NCBI GenBank assembly: GCA_023420935.1
Contig: JAEZUR010000175.1
Span: forward strand, 1 to 32,207
Reading direction: 5' to 3'
Source: Bacillota bacterium
GTDB taxonomy: Bacteria > Bacillota > Clostridia > Lachnospirales > Lachnospiraceae
DNA length: 32,207 nucleotides
A model generated the notes under the pieces. The model ran no database searches, was not told where the DNA came from, and saw only the letters and a program-made list of their open reading frames with translations. A program made the position numbers and the translations under genes. Shown here in pieces: positions 24,304 to 32,078 of the stretch (positions within the stretch are counted from its first letter, which is position 1; each line of letters starts with the position of its first letter).

Positions 24304-25854
24304 ATGGAACAATATGCATTGGAAATGAGAAACATAATAAAAATGTTTCCTGGCGTCAAAGCACTAGATAACGTTAACCTTAAAGTAAAACCTTGCCAAA
24401 TCCATGCACTTGTAGGTGAAAATGGAGCAGGTAAATCTACTTTAATGAATGTCCTTAGTGGTGTTTACCCCCATGGAACCTATGAAGGAGACATTGTTAT
24501 TGATGGGCAAGTGTGTTCCTTTAAGAACATAAAAGATAGTGAAGCGAAAGGTGTTGCTATTATCCATCAGGAATTGGCGCTAATTCCACAGCTTTCAATC
24601 GCAGAGAATGTATTTCTATGTAATGAACAAACAGATTTTGGTGGTATTATTAATTGGAATAAAACACGTACTAAAACCCAGGAAATGATGAATAAGGTTG
24701 GATTGCATGAACATATTGATACCAAAATTAAGGATATTGGTATGGGCAAGCAACAGCTAGTTGAAATCATTAAGGCATTGGCAAAAGATGTTAAGATTCT
24801 AATACTTGACGAACCGACTGCAGCATTAAATGACGACGATTCTAAGCATTTACTTGACTTACTGCTTGAATTGAAAAAATCAGGAATAACAAGTATCATC
24901 ATTTCTCATAAATTAAATGAAGTTACAAGTGTAGCAGATGAAATCACAGTGATTCGTGATGGTAAAACCATTGAAACATTAATAAAAGGTGTTGATGATA
25001 TTTCAGAAAGTAGAATCATAAAAGGAATGGTTGGTCGAGAACTTGTTGACCGTTTCCCAAAACGTTCCAATCCAATTGGGGATATATGCTTTGAAGTGAA
25101 AAACTGGAGTGCATATGATACCGTAGATGAATCGAAACTAGTTCTAAAAGATATTAATATCAATACAAGAAAAGGTGAAGTGGTTGGAATTGCAGGACTT
25201 ATGGGAGCTGGGCGAACTGAGTTTGCAATGAGTATTTTTGGAAGAACATTTGGCAAGAAGATTGTGGGAACTATTATAAAAGATGGGAAAGAAATACATA
25301 TTAAGAATGTAAAAGATGCGATCAAACACGGTATTGCGTATACAACAGAAGATAGGAAAAATGCCGGTTTAATTTTGATCGATAATATTAAACGAAATAT
25401 CAGCTTAACTGCATTCAATAAAATCAGTAAGGGAATCATTATAGATGAAAATAAAGAGATAAAGATTGCTGAGGATTTCAGAGATAAACTAAGAATCAAA
25501 TCTTCCAGTATCCTTCAACGAACTGGTAACTTATCTGGTGGTAATCAACAGAAGGTTGTATTCAGTAAATGGATTTTCTCAGATCCAGATGTACTAATCT
25601 TAGATGAACCCACAAGAGGTATTGATGTTGGTGCGAAATATGAGATTTATTCCGTTATCAATGAACTAACAGCAAAAGGAAAAACTATCATATTAATATC
25701 ATCAGAATTACCGGAAATATTAGGAATGAGCGACAGGGTTTATGTAATGAATGAAGGTAGAATTGTTGGGGAACTTAATGCAGACGAGGCTTCCCAAGTA
25801 AGTATAATGAATTGTATCATGCAAAGTCATCAGGAGGTGTATCATGAAGAATAA
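24304..25854 (+). CDS. Monosaccharide ABC transporter ATPase (GguA/XylG type)
   Basis: This 516-residue protein consists of two fused ABC domains and powers monosaccharide import. Domain 1 has Walker A GENGAGKST, Q-loop IIHQEL, signature IGMGKQQLVEI, Walker B LILDEPTAAL and ISHK. Domain 2 has the degenerate GLMGAGRTE, signature LSGGNQQKVVFSKW, Walker B LILDEPTRGID and SSELPE. The segment PHGTYEGDI is characteristic of GguA/XylG-type proteins. AAGGAG (24291-24296) precedes the ATG. The gene overlaps the permease gene by 11 bases, so the two are translationally coupled. Compared with the orphan minus-strand ATPase, this one keeps more canonical first-domain motifs. Confidence 0.95.
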   Translation: MEQYALEMRNIIKMFPGVKALDNVNLKVKPCQIHALVGENGAGKSTLMNVLSGVYPHGTYEGDIVIDGQVCSFKNIKDSEAKGVAIIHQELALIPQLSIAENVFLCNEQTDFGGIINWNKTRTKTQEMMNKVGLHEHIDTKIKDIGMGKQQLVEIIKALAKDVKILILDEPTAALNDDDSKHLLDLLLELKKSGITSIIISHKLNEVTSVADEITVIRDGKTIETLIKGVDDISESRIIKGMVGRELVDRFPKRSNPIGDICFEVKNWSAYDTVDESKLVLKDININTRKGEVVGIAGLMGAGRTEFAMSIFGRTFGKKIVGTIIKDGKEIHIKNVKDAIKHGIAYTTEDRKNAGLILIDNIKRNISLTAFNKISKGIIIDENKEIKIAEDFRDKLRIKSSSILQRTGNLSGGNQQKVVFSKWIFSDPDVLILDEPTRGIDVGAKYEIYSVINELTAKGKTIILISSELPEILGMSDRVYVMNEGRIVGELNADEASQVSIMNCIMQSHQEVYHEE

Positions 25855-27013
25855 AGCAAGTACTTTGTTAAAAGGTAATATCCGCCAATATGTTATGGTG
25901 ATTGCTTTAGTAGTAGTTATTATATTATTTCAAGTTTTAACCAATGGAGTTTTATTAAAACCATTAAATGTTTCAAACTTAATTTCACAAAATGCATACA
26001 TATTAATTTTAGCTATTGGTATGTTGTTATGTATCTTGACTGGCGGTAATGTTGACTTGTCGGTAGGTTCTGTGGCAGGTTTTGTCGGAGCAATTTCAGC
26101 GATTATGATGCTGAAGATGAATATTCCTGTAGTGCCTACTATTATAGTATCACTATTATTGGGTCTTATCATTGGCTGCTGGCAAGGGTTTTGGATTGCA
26201 TATGTTGGAGTTCCAGCATTTATAGCGACTTTGGCGGGCATGTTGATCTTTAGAGGATTAACATTGGTTGTATTACAGGGAACTAGTCTTGCACCGTTAC
26301 CTGCAGATTACACTTTCCTTGCTTCAGGTTTTCTTCCAGGTATTGCAACGGTTGGGGGACTTAACCTTATGGCAATTTTGTTAGGGTTAATTGCGTCTGT
26401 TCTCTATATACTAAGAGAATTAAATAATAGAAAGAATAAGAAAAAGTATGGGTTTGAGGTAAGTCCTAATACAATCTTTATTCCACAGTTAGCTGGAATT
26501 GTGCTTGTTATTAATGCATTTGCATTTTCACTGGCTTCCTATCAAGGTATTCCAATGGTATTGGTTATCGTAATTGTTTTAGTATTGATTTATTCTTTCA
26601 TTACAATGAAGACCATTCCAGGAAGACATATTTATGCATTCGGTGGTAATTCAAAAGCGGCTCAGTTATCAGGTGTTAATACGAAGAAAGTAATGTTCTG
26701 GGTTTATGCAAACATGGGAGTTATGGCAGCACTAGCCGGAGTAATCTTTACAGGAAGATTAAATTCTGCTACACCAAAGTCTGGTGTAAACTTTGAATTA
26801 GATGCGATTGCAGCTTGCTTTATTGGTGGTGCTTCTACCTCTGGTGGTATAGGAACAATCGTAGGTGCTATGGTAGGTGGTTTGTTGATGGGTGTTTTGA
26901 ACAACGGTATGTCTATTATGGGTATCAGTATCGACTGGCAACAAACAATCAAAGGATTTGTTCTTCTTGCAGCAGTGGCATTTGATGTATATTCTAAATC
27001 AAAATCTAAATAA
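25844..27013 (+). CDS. Monosaccharide ABC transporter permease (GguB/XylH type)
   Basis: This 389-residue integral membrane protein has about ten transmembrane helices and forms the CUT2 channel. The family phrase LTGGNVDLSVGSVAG (about 65-79) is present, and later GGNSKAAQLSGVN and GGASTSGGIGTIVGAMVGGLLMGVL-like stretches. A charged cytoplasmic loop near residue 190 (RELNNRKNKKK) is typical of the longer XylH/GguB group rather than RbsC. AGGAGG at 25831-25836 drives initiation within the end of the ATPase gene. It is followed by a hairpin and then the second chemoreceptor gene. Confidence 0.95.
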   Translation: MKNKASTLLKGNIRQYVMVIALVVVIILFQVLTNGVLLKPLNVSNLISQNAYILILAIGMLLCILTGGNVDLSVGSVAGFVGAISAIMMLKMNIPVVPTIIVSLLLGLIIGCWQGFWIAYVGVPAFIATLAGMLIFRGLTLVVLQGTSLAPLPADYTFLASGFLPGIATVGGLNLMAILLGLIASVLYILRELNNRKNKKKYGFEVSPNTIFIPQLAGIVLVINAFAFSLASYQGIPMVLVIVIVLVLIYSFITMKTIPGRHIYAFGGNSKAAQLSGVNTKKVMFWVYANMGVMAALAGVIFTGRLNSATPKSGVNFELDAIAACFIGGASTSGGIGTIVGAMVGGLLMGVLNNGMSIMGISIDWQQTIKGFVLLAAVAFDVYSKSKSK

Positions 27014-27036
27014 TTAAATTATCTAACATATTGGAG

Positions 27037-27082
27037 CAACAGCAGAAAAGTACTTGCTAAAAACAGTAACTTTCTGCTGTTT
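27037..27082 (+). terminator. Hairpin after the permease gene
   Basis: AACAGCAGAAA (27038-27048) pairs with TTTCTGCTGTT (27071-27081), extended inward by GT/AC past one bulged A. There is no real T-run, so it may be a weak terminator or 3'-end stabiliser that lets some transcript continue into the chemoreceptor gene. Confidence 0.5.
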
Positions 27083-27135
27083 GCCATAGAACGGAATGTT
27101 GGGGTCCAGGTAGAAATTATTGTTTCACGATTGGA

Positions 27136-29277
27136 GTGGGTATTATAAAAACAATAAGAAAAGAACGTAACAAACAAAAAAGGGGTCAGAAAAAAGAACG
27201 TTTCCGTAAAGGGAAAGTAAGCGAGAGAATATCCATTAAACTAAAATTAGTGTTATCTCATTTTCTAATTTTATTAATTCCTGTCATGATTATCATTTTA
27301 CTGCTTTTTAACAGTGCGAAATCCGCCTTGCTGGAAGAGGTGAAAAATACAAATCTATCCGTAGCAGATAAAGTAACAGCTCTTGTAAATATGGAATTGG
27401 GCTCCATAGAATCATCGACAACTTTATTGGCTTCTGACAATACAATACTGCAAATCGTTGGGAAGTCAGAGGAGGATTATACCACTGAATATGAAATGGT
27501 AAAAGATCGACAGGATAATCTGTTTACTAGACTAAATGCATTACGACTCTCCTTTCCAGAACTAAATCAGGTTATAATTGTAAAACCCAATGAAGTGATA
27601 GATCCAAGTAAATCTGGGGAATTCTCAACACCAGAATTTAAAAAAGCTTTTGATGAAAGTGCGGAAAGTAAGGCGTTATTAGAAAACAAGACTAAGTCCA
27701 TGTGGGCATATAACTTGTTTGGTAAGCAAAATATTTATCTATTCCGGGCATTTCGTAATACATATGCATCTGGAGAAAATCAGATTCTTGTTTTTGATTT
27801 AAATCCGGAATTTTTGCTTCAAGATCTAAAAGGGACTGAGTCTACGGATAATGTACGGATTAGTCTAGTAGACGACCAAGGTGGTACAGTGGTTTCTACA
27901 GATGAAAAGCTGGAGATGGGCAAACCGATACAAATTGCAGATGAGTTTGTGAAGGAAATTAAGAAAAGCCAAGAACAGAACAAAGATGCAATTGAGGGAT
28001 CTATTGGCTCATTTATTACTAAGAAAAATGTGCCAGGAGAAACCATGGTAATCTTCAAAGAAACCAATGCTGGCTGGTGGTATGTGATTGAGATACCAAC
28101 CGCATCAATATACGGAAATATCAATCGAATTGGTGTCCTTGCTATTGTGTTAGGAGTTATTAGTCTTGTTCTTGCAATTGTGATTGGAACCATATTGGCT
28201 ATTACCATCGTAAAACCGATTGATTATATTCGCTCTGTTATGAAGCGTGTGGAGCAAAGTGACTTAACGGTACGCAGCAAATTAAATGGAAAGTATGAAA
28301 TGGGACAATTATCCCACAGTTTTAATTCCATGGTAGAGACGATGTCAGATCTCATTAATCAAACCACATCGTTATCCAATGAGGTTGTAACGAATGCGGA
28401 TGAACTAAAGCAGATAGCAACACAATCAGCTCATTCTTCCAAGGAAATCGAAAGTGCAGTAGAGGCTTTATCAAAAGGTGCAAACGAACAAGCTATGGAT
28501 GCCGAACAAGCGGTAACATCCATTGGAGAACTGGTGAAGCAGTTGGAATTGACAGAAAGTAGCATAGGACAAGTTGTTGAAGTAACCAATCGCACCAAAG
28601 AGGCAAGTGCAGAAGCAACTAAGATTATCCAAGAATTGAGTCTATCTACAAGTCAATCTATCTCTCTTTCAGACAAGATCAAGATTGACATAAGAGATTT
28701 GGCAAAACAATTTAATAAAATTCTAGGTATTATTGATATTATCAAGGCCATTAGTTCTCAGACAAATCTTTTGGCATTGAATGCAGCCATTGAAGCAGCT
28801 CGAGCCGGCGAAGCCGGAAAGGGATTTGCCGTTGTTGCTGATGAAGTGCGCATGCTAGCCAATCAGTCCAATGAAGCTACCAATAATATCAGTGATATTG
28901 TGAATAGTATTTATGAAGCAACAAAGATTACAGAGGGAATGATAGAAGATGGTAGTTCCATTTACAAAAAGCAAGAAGATGCTGTAATCAATACAGAGAA
29001 AACATTCGGAGCAATTGTTTCTGATATGGATCATATCATTCATGTTGTAGATGATGTTTATCAGCTTTTATCAGGACTGAATACATTACAGAAGGGTGCA
29101 ACAGATTCTGTTTCTAGTATTGCAGCAATAACCGAAGAGACGGCAGCATCAACACAAGAGTTACTTGCAACAGGAGAAGAACAGACAGAGGTTGCAGGCC
29201 AATTATCCGCTATGGCGGATCATCTATCTAGTGTGATAGAAAGCTTGAAGGAACATGTTAAGCAATTTAAGGTTTAA
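27136..29277 (+). CDS. Methyl-accepting chemotaxis protein with extracellular sensor domain
   Basis: This chemoreceptor of about 713 residues has a very basic N-terminal tail, TM1 at about 36-60, an extracellular Cache-type region of about 270 residues, TM2 at about 332-358, HAMP (about 358-410) and a methyl-accepting domain whose tip reads SQTNLLALNAAIEAARAGEA near residue 545. The start is uncertain: the first usable codon is GTG at 27136, and no proper ribosome site lies before it, only a GGAG that overlaps it. It differs clearly in sequence from the chemoreceptor at 16455. It follows the CUT2 permease by 122 bases, so it probably senses the same monosaccharide, directly or through the ChvE-like protein. 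Confidence 0.9.
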   Translation: MGIIKTIRKERNKQKRGQKKERFRKGKVSERISIKLKLVLSHFLILLIPVMIIILLLFNSAKSALLEEVKNTNLSVADKVTALVNMELGSIESSTTLLASDNTILQIVGKSEEDYTTEYEMVKDRQDNLFTRLNALRLSFPELNQVIIVKPNEVIDPSKSGEFSTPEFKKAFDESAESKALLENKTKSMWAYNLFGKQNIYLFRAFRNTYASGENQILVFDLNPEFLLQDLKGTESTDNVRISLVDDQGGTVVSTDEKLEMGKPIQIADEFVKEIKKSQEQNKDAIEGSIGSFITKKNVPGETMVIFKETNAGWWYVIEIPTASIYGNINRIGVLAIVLGVISLVLAIVIGTILAITIVKPIDYIRSVMKRVEQSDLTVRSKLNGKYEMGQLSHSFNSMVETMSDLINQTTSLSNEVVTNADELKQIATQSAHSSKEIESAVEALSKGANEQAMDAEQAVTSIGELVKQLELTESSIGQVVEVTNRTKEASAEATKIIQELSLSTSQSISLSDKIKIDIRDLAKQFNKILGIIDIIKAISSQTNLLALNAAIEAARAGEAGKGFAVVADEVRMLANQSNEATNNISDIVNSIYEATKITEGMIEDGSSIYKKQEDAVINTEKTFGAIVSDMDHIIHVVDDVYQLLSGLNTLQKGATDSVSSIAAITEETAASTQELLATGEEQTEVAGQLSAMADHLSSVIESLKEHVKQFKV

Positions 29278-29295
29278 ATAATAGGTATTACAAAT

Positions 29296-29339
29296 AACAC
29301 CATCCAATATATTATAGTAATAATAGGGATGGTGTTTTT
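29296..29339 (+). terminator. Terminator overlapping the deacetylase ribosome site
   Basis: AACACCATCC (29296-29305) pairs perfectly with GGATGGTGTT (29327-29336), and T residues run to 29339. The deacetylase ATG is only 2 bases further on, so the right arm holds the only purine-rich sequence that could act as its ribosome site. Confidence 0.75.
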
Positions 29340-29341
29340 GT

Positions 29342-30145
29342 ATGAAGCGGATTAATTTTAAAAAATTGTTTCTGTTACTACTGGTATATACGGTAATTTA
29401 TTTCTGTGGTGGTGGTGTAGCAATGCTGGTGAATGCTTACGAAAATCATGTATTAAAAGAAGAACGTGGAGAAAACTGGGGTCTTGGATTCCAGGTGGAA
29501 GGTCAGGCACCTACAGCCAATGCAACAGCAGATGAAATGAAGAAATATGATGCTTATTATATTGGAGATACCAGTAAGAAGACAATTTATCTAACGTTTG
29601 ATGCAGGATATGAAAATGGTTGTACGCCTGCAATCCTGGATGCTTTGAAAAAACATAACGTATCAGCAACTTTTTTTGTGGTTGGAAACTATATCACAAC
29701 TAGTCCGGATCTGGTAAAAAGGATGGTGGAAGAAGGGCATCAGGTGGCTAATCATAGCTATAATCACCCTGATATGTCCAATATGTCCAAGGAAGAATTT
29801 TGTAAGGAATTAGAAGACTTAGAGTCAGCTTACGTGTCAGTAACCGGACAGAAAATGGTGAAATATTACCGCCCGCCCCAAGGAAAGTATAGTATCAATA
29901 ATCTTACGCTTGCAAAAGAATTAGGTTATAAAACATTTTTCTGGAGTCTGGCCTATGTGGACTGGTATCAGGATAAACAGCCGACCAAGGAGGAAGCATT
30001 TAAAAAACTACTTGGTAGAATCCATCCGGGTGCAATTGTACTGCTTCATAGCACGTCACAAACCAATGCTCAGATTCTGGATGAATTGCTTACCAAATGG
30101 GAAGAGATGGGATATACGTTTGGAACCTTGCAGGAATTTGAATAA
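29342..30145 (+). CDS. pdaA: PdaA-like polysaccharide deacetylase
   Basis: This 267-residue protein has an N-terminal membrane/signal segment (about 8-30) and a NodB-type deacetylase domain (about 80-262). Motifs: YLTFDAGYENG with catalytic D87 (the usual second aspartate is Ala; it is Asn in B. subtilis PdaA), metal ligands H138 and H142 in NHSYNHPD, R177 in YRPPQGKYS, FWSLAYVDWYQD, and H236 in VLLHSTSQTN. The match to PdaA along the whole domain is strong. PdaA removes acetyl groups from muramic acid on the way to the muramic delta-lactam of spore cortex, so the host is probably a spore former. The start lies immediately after the upstream terminator; GGGATGG within its right arm would have to serve as the ribosome site. 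Confidence 0.88.
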   Translation: MKRINFKKLFLLLLVYTVIYFCGGGVAMLVNAYENHVLKEERGENWGLGFQVEGQAPTANATADEMKKYDAYYIGDTSKKTIYLTFDAGYENGCTPAILDALKKHNVSATFFVVGNYITTSPDLVKRMVEEGHQVANHSYNHPDMSNMSKEEFCKELEDLESAYVSVTGQKMVKYYRPPQGKYSINNLTLAKELGYKTFFWSLAYVDWYQDKQPTKEEAFKKLLGRIHPGAIVLLHSTSQTNAQILDELLTKWEEMGYTFGTLQEFE

Positions 30146-30173
30146 ACCTATCAGATTATTTAATATAATTAAA

Positions 30174-30254
30174 ATGGCGATACTAGGAATTGCATTAATA
30201 GGACTAGTAATGAGTTCTTTAAACATGCTAGTAGAATTTTTTGAAAATATATGA
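30174..30254 (+). CDS. Possible 26-residue hydrophobic small protein
   Basis: An ATG at 30174 opens a 26-codon frame encoding one hydrophobic segment (MAILGIALIGLVMSSLNML) followed by VEFFENI, then a stop and a strong terminator 28 bases later. A TTG at 30138 in the same frame would lengthen it to 38 residues and overlap the pdaA end. No convincing ribosome site is seen for either start. It looks like a single-pass membrane peptide, but could be chance. Confidence 0.3.
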   Translation: MAILGIALIGLVMSSLNMLVEFFENI

Positions 30255-30282
30255 TTTATCTTTTTTAGTAATGGATATAAAA

Positions 30283-30331
30283 GGGGGATGATAGAACATA
30301 CTTGAATTTGTTCTATCATCCTCCCTTTTTT
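30283..30331. terminator. Strong bidirectional terminator
   Basis: GGATGATAGAACA (30286-30298) pairs perfectly with TGTTCTATCATCC (30309-30321) around a 10-base loop. Outer GGG/CCC pairs extend it past one bulge, and six T residues follow (30326-30331). On the minus strand it also ends in T-rich sequence. It separates the plus-strand deacetylase from the minus-strand genes. Confidence 0.9.
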
Positions 30332-30376
30332 ATGGAGCTTAGTAAAAGTATATTGGATCTATCCATTCGACGGCTT

Positions 30377-30628
30377 TTAGTGACCGCCATTAAATATATC
30401 GCCACCACTAGGCATCTTCATCATCATAGATGCTGCAAATGATAAACCTATGAAAACTAGGAGTGCAAAGGTAAAAACTACAATAAAGGTCATTAACTTT
30501 TGCTTTTTGGATAATTCAAAATTATTCTTAAAAGTAAAACTAACAAAAGATATGATGATACCAAGAGGAATTAAATAGGATACATAGGAAGGACTTTCTT
30601 TGAAAAGTGAAATTCCACCACTTATCAT
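30377..30628 (-). CDS. Membrane protein fragment, likely 3' part of a frameshifted gene
   Basis: This 83-residue frame begins in the middle of a hydrophobic helix (MISGGISLF) and has two more transmembrane segments (about 17-32 and 48-67), ending in a short polar tail. The open frame continues 21 codons upstream of its ATG to a stop at 30692-30694. It has no better start codon there, but the extra residues complete the first helix (LILLSLTLAIGIG). That pattern suggests the fragment was once joined to the upstream frame at 30664-30873. The family was not recognised. If translated alone it would need an unusual start. Confidence 0.5.
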   Translation of the reverse strand: MISGGISLFKESPSYVSYLIPLGIIISFVSFTFKNNFELSKKQKLMTFIVVFTFALLVFIGLSFAASMMMKMPSGGDIFNGGH

Positions 30629-30663
30629 ACCAATTCCGATTGCTAAAGTTAAGGATAATAGAA

Positions 30664-30873
30664 TTAAGCGACGCTTTGTAAGGGAGAAAGATTATGTTTA
30701 TCAATAACTACCTCATTAAACATAGAACCAGCAATAAAGAGACTAAGGCCAATACCTAAAATAATGGAATATCTTAATACGTTAAAAGGCATCAACACGA
30801 TACCACTGGAGGTCATACCTATCCCCAGAAAATAAATAATATAAACTAAGTACTTGTAGATTAGTTTTTTCAT
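30664..30873 (-). CDS. Small two-TM membrane protein, likely 5' part of a frameshifted gene
   Basis: This 69-residue frame has a good ribosome site (AGGAG on the minus strand at 30884-30888) and two transmembrane segments: about 8-28, containing YFLGIGMTSSGIVLM, and 35-50, containing ILGIGLSLFIAGSMF. It ends soon after a polar NEVVIDKHN segment. The next frame downstream repeats the same two-helix pattern (IGIGMISGGISLF, then PLGIIISFVSFTF). Adding one base to the GGG run at 30682-30684 would join both frames into a protein of about 165 residues. The family is unknown. Intact small gene and frameshifted gene both remain possible. Confidence 0.55.
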   Translation of the reverse strand: MKKLIYKYLVYIIYFLGIGMTSSGIVLMPFNVLRYSIILGIGLSLFIAGSMFNEVVIDKHNLSPLQSVA

Positions 30874-30905
30874 TTCATGTACACTCCTATGATTTTTTAG
30901 TTTCT

Positions 30906-30945
30906 ATACATAAGAGTACAATAATGTTTTGTAGATTTTATGTAT
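30906..30945. repeat. Imperfect palindrome upstream of the small membrane gene
   Basis: ATACATAA (30906-30913) pairs with TTATGTAT (30938-30945), and inside it TACAA pairs with TTGTA. It lies between the two minus-strand units without a T-run in either direction. It could be an operator or a weak RNA hairpin. Confidence 0.35.
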
Positions 30946-30984
30946 TAGGATGGAAAAAATATTTATATTCGGGGTTGTTTTTAG

Positions 30985-31515
30985 CTATTTATATTTAGAA
31001 ATATATTCAATATAGTCACGTGCGCTTTGTTCAACCTCTTCTCCACTAATTTGAAAAGAGGCACCAAAAACTGAAAAGTATGGAAGTACATTAGCTCCTA
31101 CATGAGCTATAGATGCATAAAATGGTGTGATAATCTCATCTACCGTAAATCCTACAGAGCCAGCATAGGAATAATTTCCTTTTTTATCACCAATTGACAT
31201 TGCTAAACCAAAATTTTTCCCCTTTAACTTATTTCCATTTGAACCATATGCCCATCCGTGGGTAAAAACATCATCTAACCATTTTTTTAATAAAGGGGGA
31301 TAACTGTACCAGTATACAGGAAACTGAAAAATAATATAATCATGACTTTCTAGCAATTGTTGTTCTTTTTCAATATCAATGTTCCAATCAGGATATTCTT
31401 TATAAAGCTCATGAATCATAATATCATTTGAGTATTTCTGTAATTCCTGTCTCCACCTTTTGTTTACATTTGAATTATTAATATCAGGGTGTGCTAAAAT
31501 TATAAGAGTTTTCAT
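30985..31515 (-). CDS. NAD(P)H-dependent quinone reductase-like flavoprotein
   Basis: This 176-residue flavodoxin-fold protein belongs to the NQO1/KefF/MdaB group, which transfers electrons from NAD(P)H to quinones or other electrophiles using a bound flavin. It begins MKTLIILAHPDINNSNVNK, the usual phosphate-binding loop, and has FQFPVYWYSYPPLLKKWLDDV and THGWAYG, the family flavin-site motifs. An in-frame GTG at 31524 adds three residues but is only 3 bases from the AAAGGA ribosome site, so ATG at 31515 is preferred. It is divergent from an HxlR-type regulator, the usual arrangement for an electrophile- or redox-responsive pair. Confidence 0.88.
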   Translation of the reverse strand: MKTLIILAHPDINNSNVNKRWRQELQKYSNDIMIHELYKEYPDWNIDIEKEQQLLESHDYIIFQFPVYWYSYPPLLKKWLDDVFTHGWAYGSNGNKLKGKNFGLAMSIGDKKGNYSYAGSVGFTVDEIITPFYASIAHVGANVLPYFSVFGASFQISGEEVEQSARDYIEYISKYK

Positions 31516-31658
31516 TGAAATCACGAATCCTTTCTTTTATGTATGGTAATAGATTGGTTTAAATACTAAAAACTAATTTTACAGCACATGAAATTAGTTT
31601 TATAATTATTATTGTCGATAAAATATCTATTGTAAATACACACAATAAAGTCAGTTAA

Positions 31659-31676
31659 ATACTTACTAGAAAGTAT
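31659..31676. promoter_or_regulatory. Candidate HxlR operator in the divergent region
   Basis: ATACTT-ACTAGA-AAGTAT is a 6-bp inverted repeat around 6 bases, 28 bases upstream of the TATAAT at 31704. It has the look of HxlR-family sites (TACTTACT/AAGTAnGTA-like halves). Position between the divergent genes supports control of both. Confidence 0.5.
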
Positions 31677-31703
31677 GTATTCCAATAAACAAAACTGATA
31701 TAC

Positions 31704-31709
31704 TATAAT
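31704..31709 (+). promoter_or_regulatory. -10 box of the HxlR-type regulator gene
   Basis: A consensus TATAAT lies 18 bases before the TTG start region. No good -35 is seen at the right distance (TCCAAT at 31681), so the promoter is weak or needs help from a regulator. Confidence 0.45.
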
Positions 31710-31727
31710 GAAATTGGAGGTGATATT

Positions 31728-32078
31728 TTGAAGCAATATAATTTAGGAATTGAAGCTACTCTTGAAATTCTCGGCGGCAAATGGAAAGCTTTGATCGTGT
31801 GTCTACTTATGTCTGGAAACAAAAGAACCAGTGAATTAGAACGTCTTATTCCAGATGTATCTCAGAAAGTACTCATACAACAACTTCGTGAATTGGAGAG
31901 AGATGGAATTGTAGGAAGAATAGATTATCATCAAATGCCTCCTAAGGTTGAATACTATGTGACTGAATATGGAAAAACTGCGAATAAAATTATTGATGTT
32001 ATGTGTTTGTGGGGAAGAGAGAATATTAGACTTAGGAAAATCCAAGGGGAGGATATATGTCTCTTGCAAAATTTATAA
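31728..32078 (+). CDS. HxlR-family transcriptional regulator
   Basis: This 116-residue winged-helix protein has the HxlR pattern: LGGKWKALIVCLLMSGNKR at the start of the domain, FSELERLIP-like TSELERLIPDVSQKVL, LRELERDGIVGR, and a PPKVEYYVTEYGK wing. HxlR proteins respond to electrophiles, quinones or redox state, often through a cysteine in the N-terminal part; here C25 is a possible candidate. It starts with TTG at 31728, supported by the strong GGAGGTGAT (31716-31724). It is divergent from the quinone-reductase-like gene and probably controls it and itself. Confidence 0.92.
   Translation: MKQYNLGIEATLEILGGKWKALIVCLLMSGNKRTSELERLIPDVSQKVLIQQLRELERDGIVGRIDYHQMPPKVEYYVTEYGKTANKIIDVMCLWGRENIRLRKIQGEDICLLQNL

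Noticed and set aside
24906..25499. Long minus-strand frame of 197 codons inside the CUT2 ATPase gene
   Set aside because: It is antisense to a well-supported ABC ATPase and its low-complexity hydrophobic translation reflects the opposite strand of that gene.
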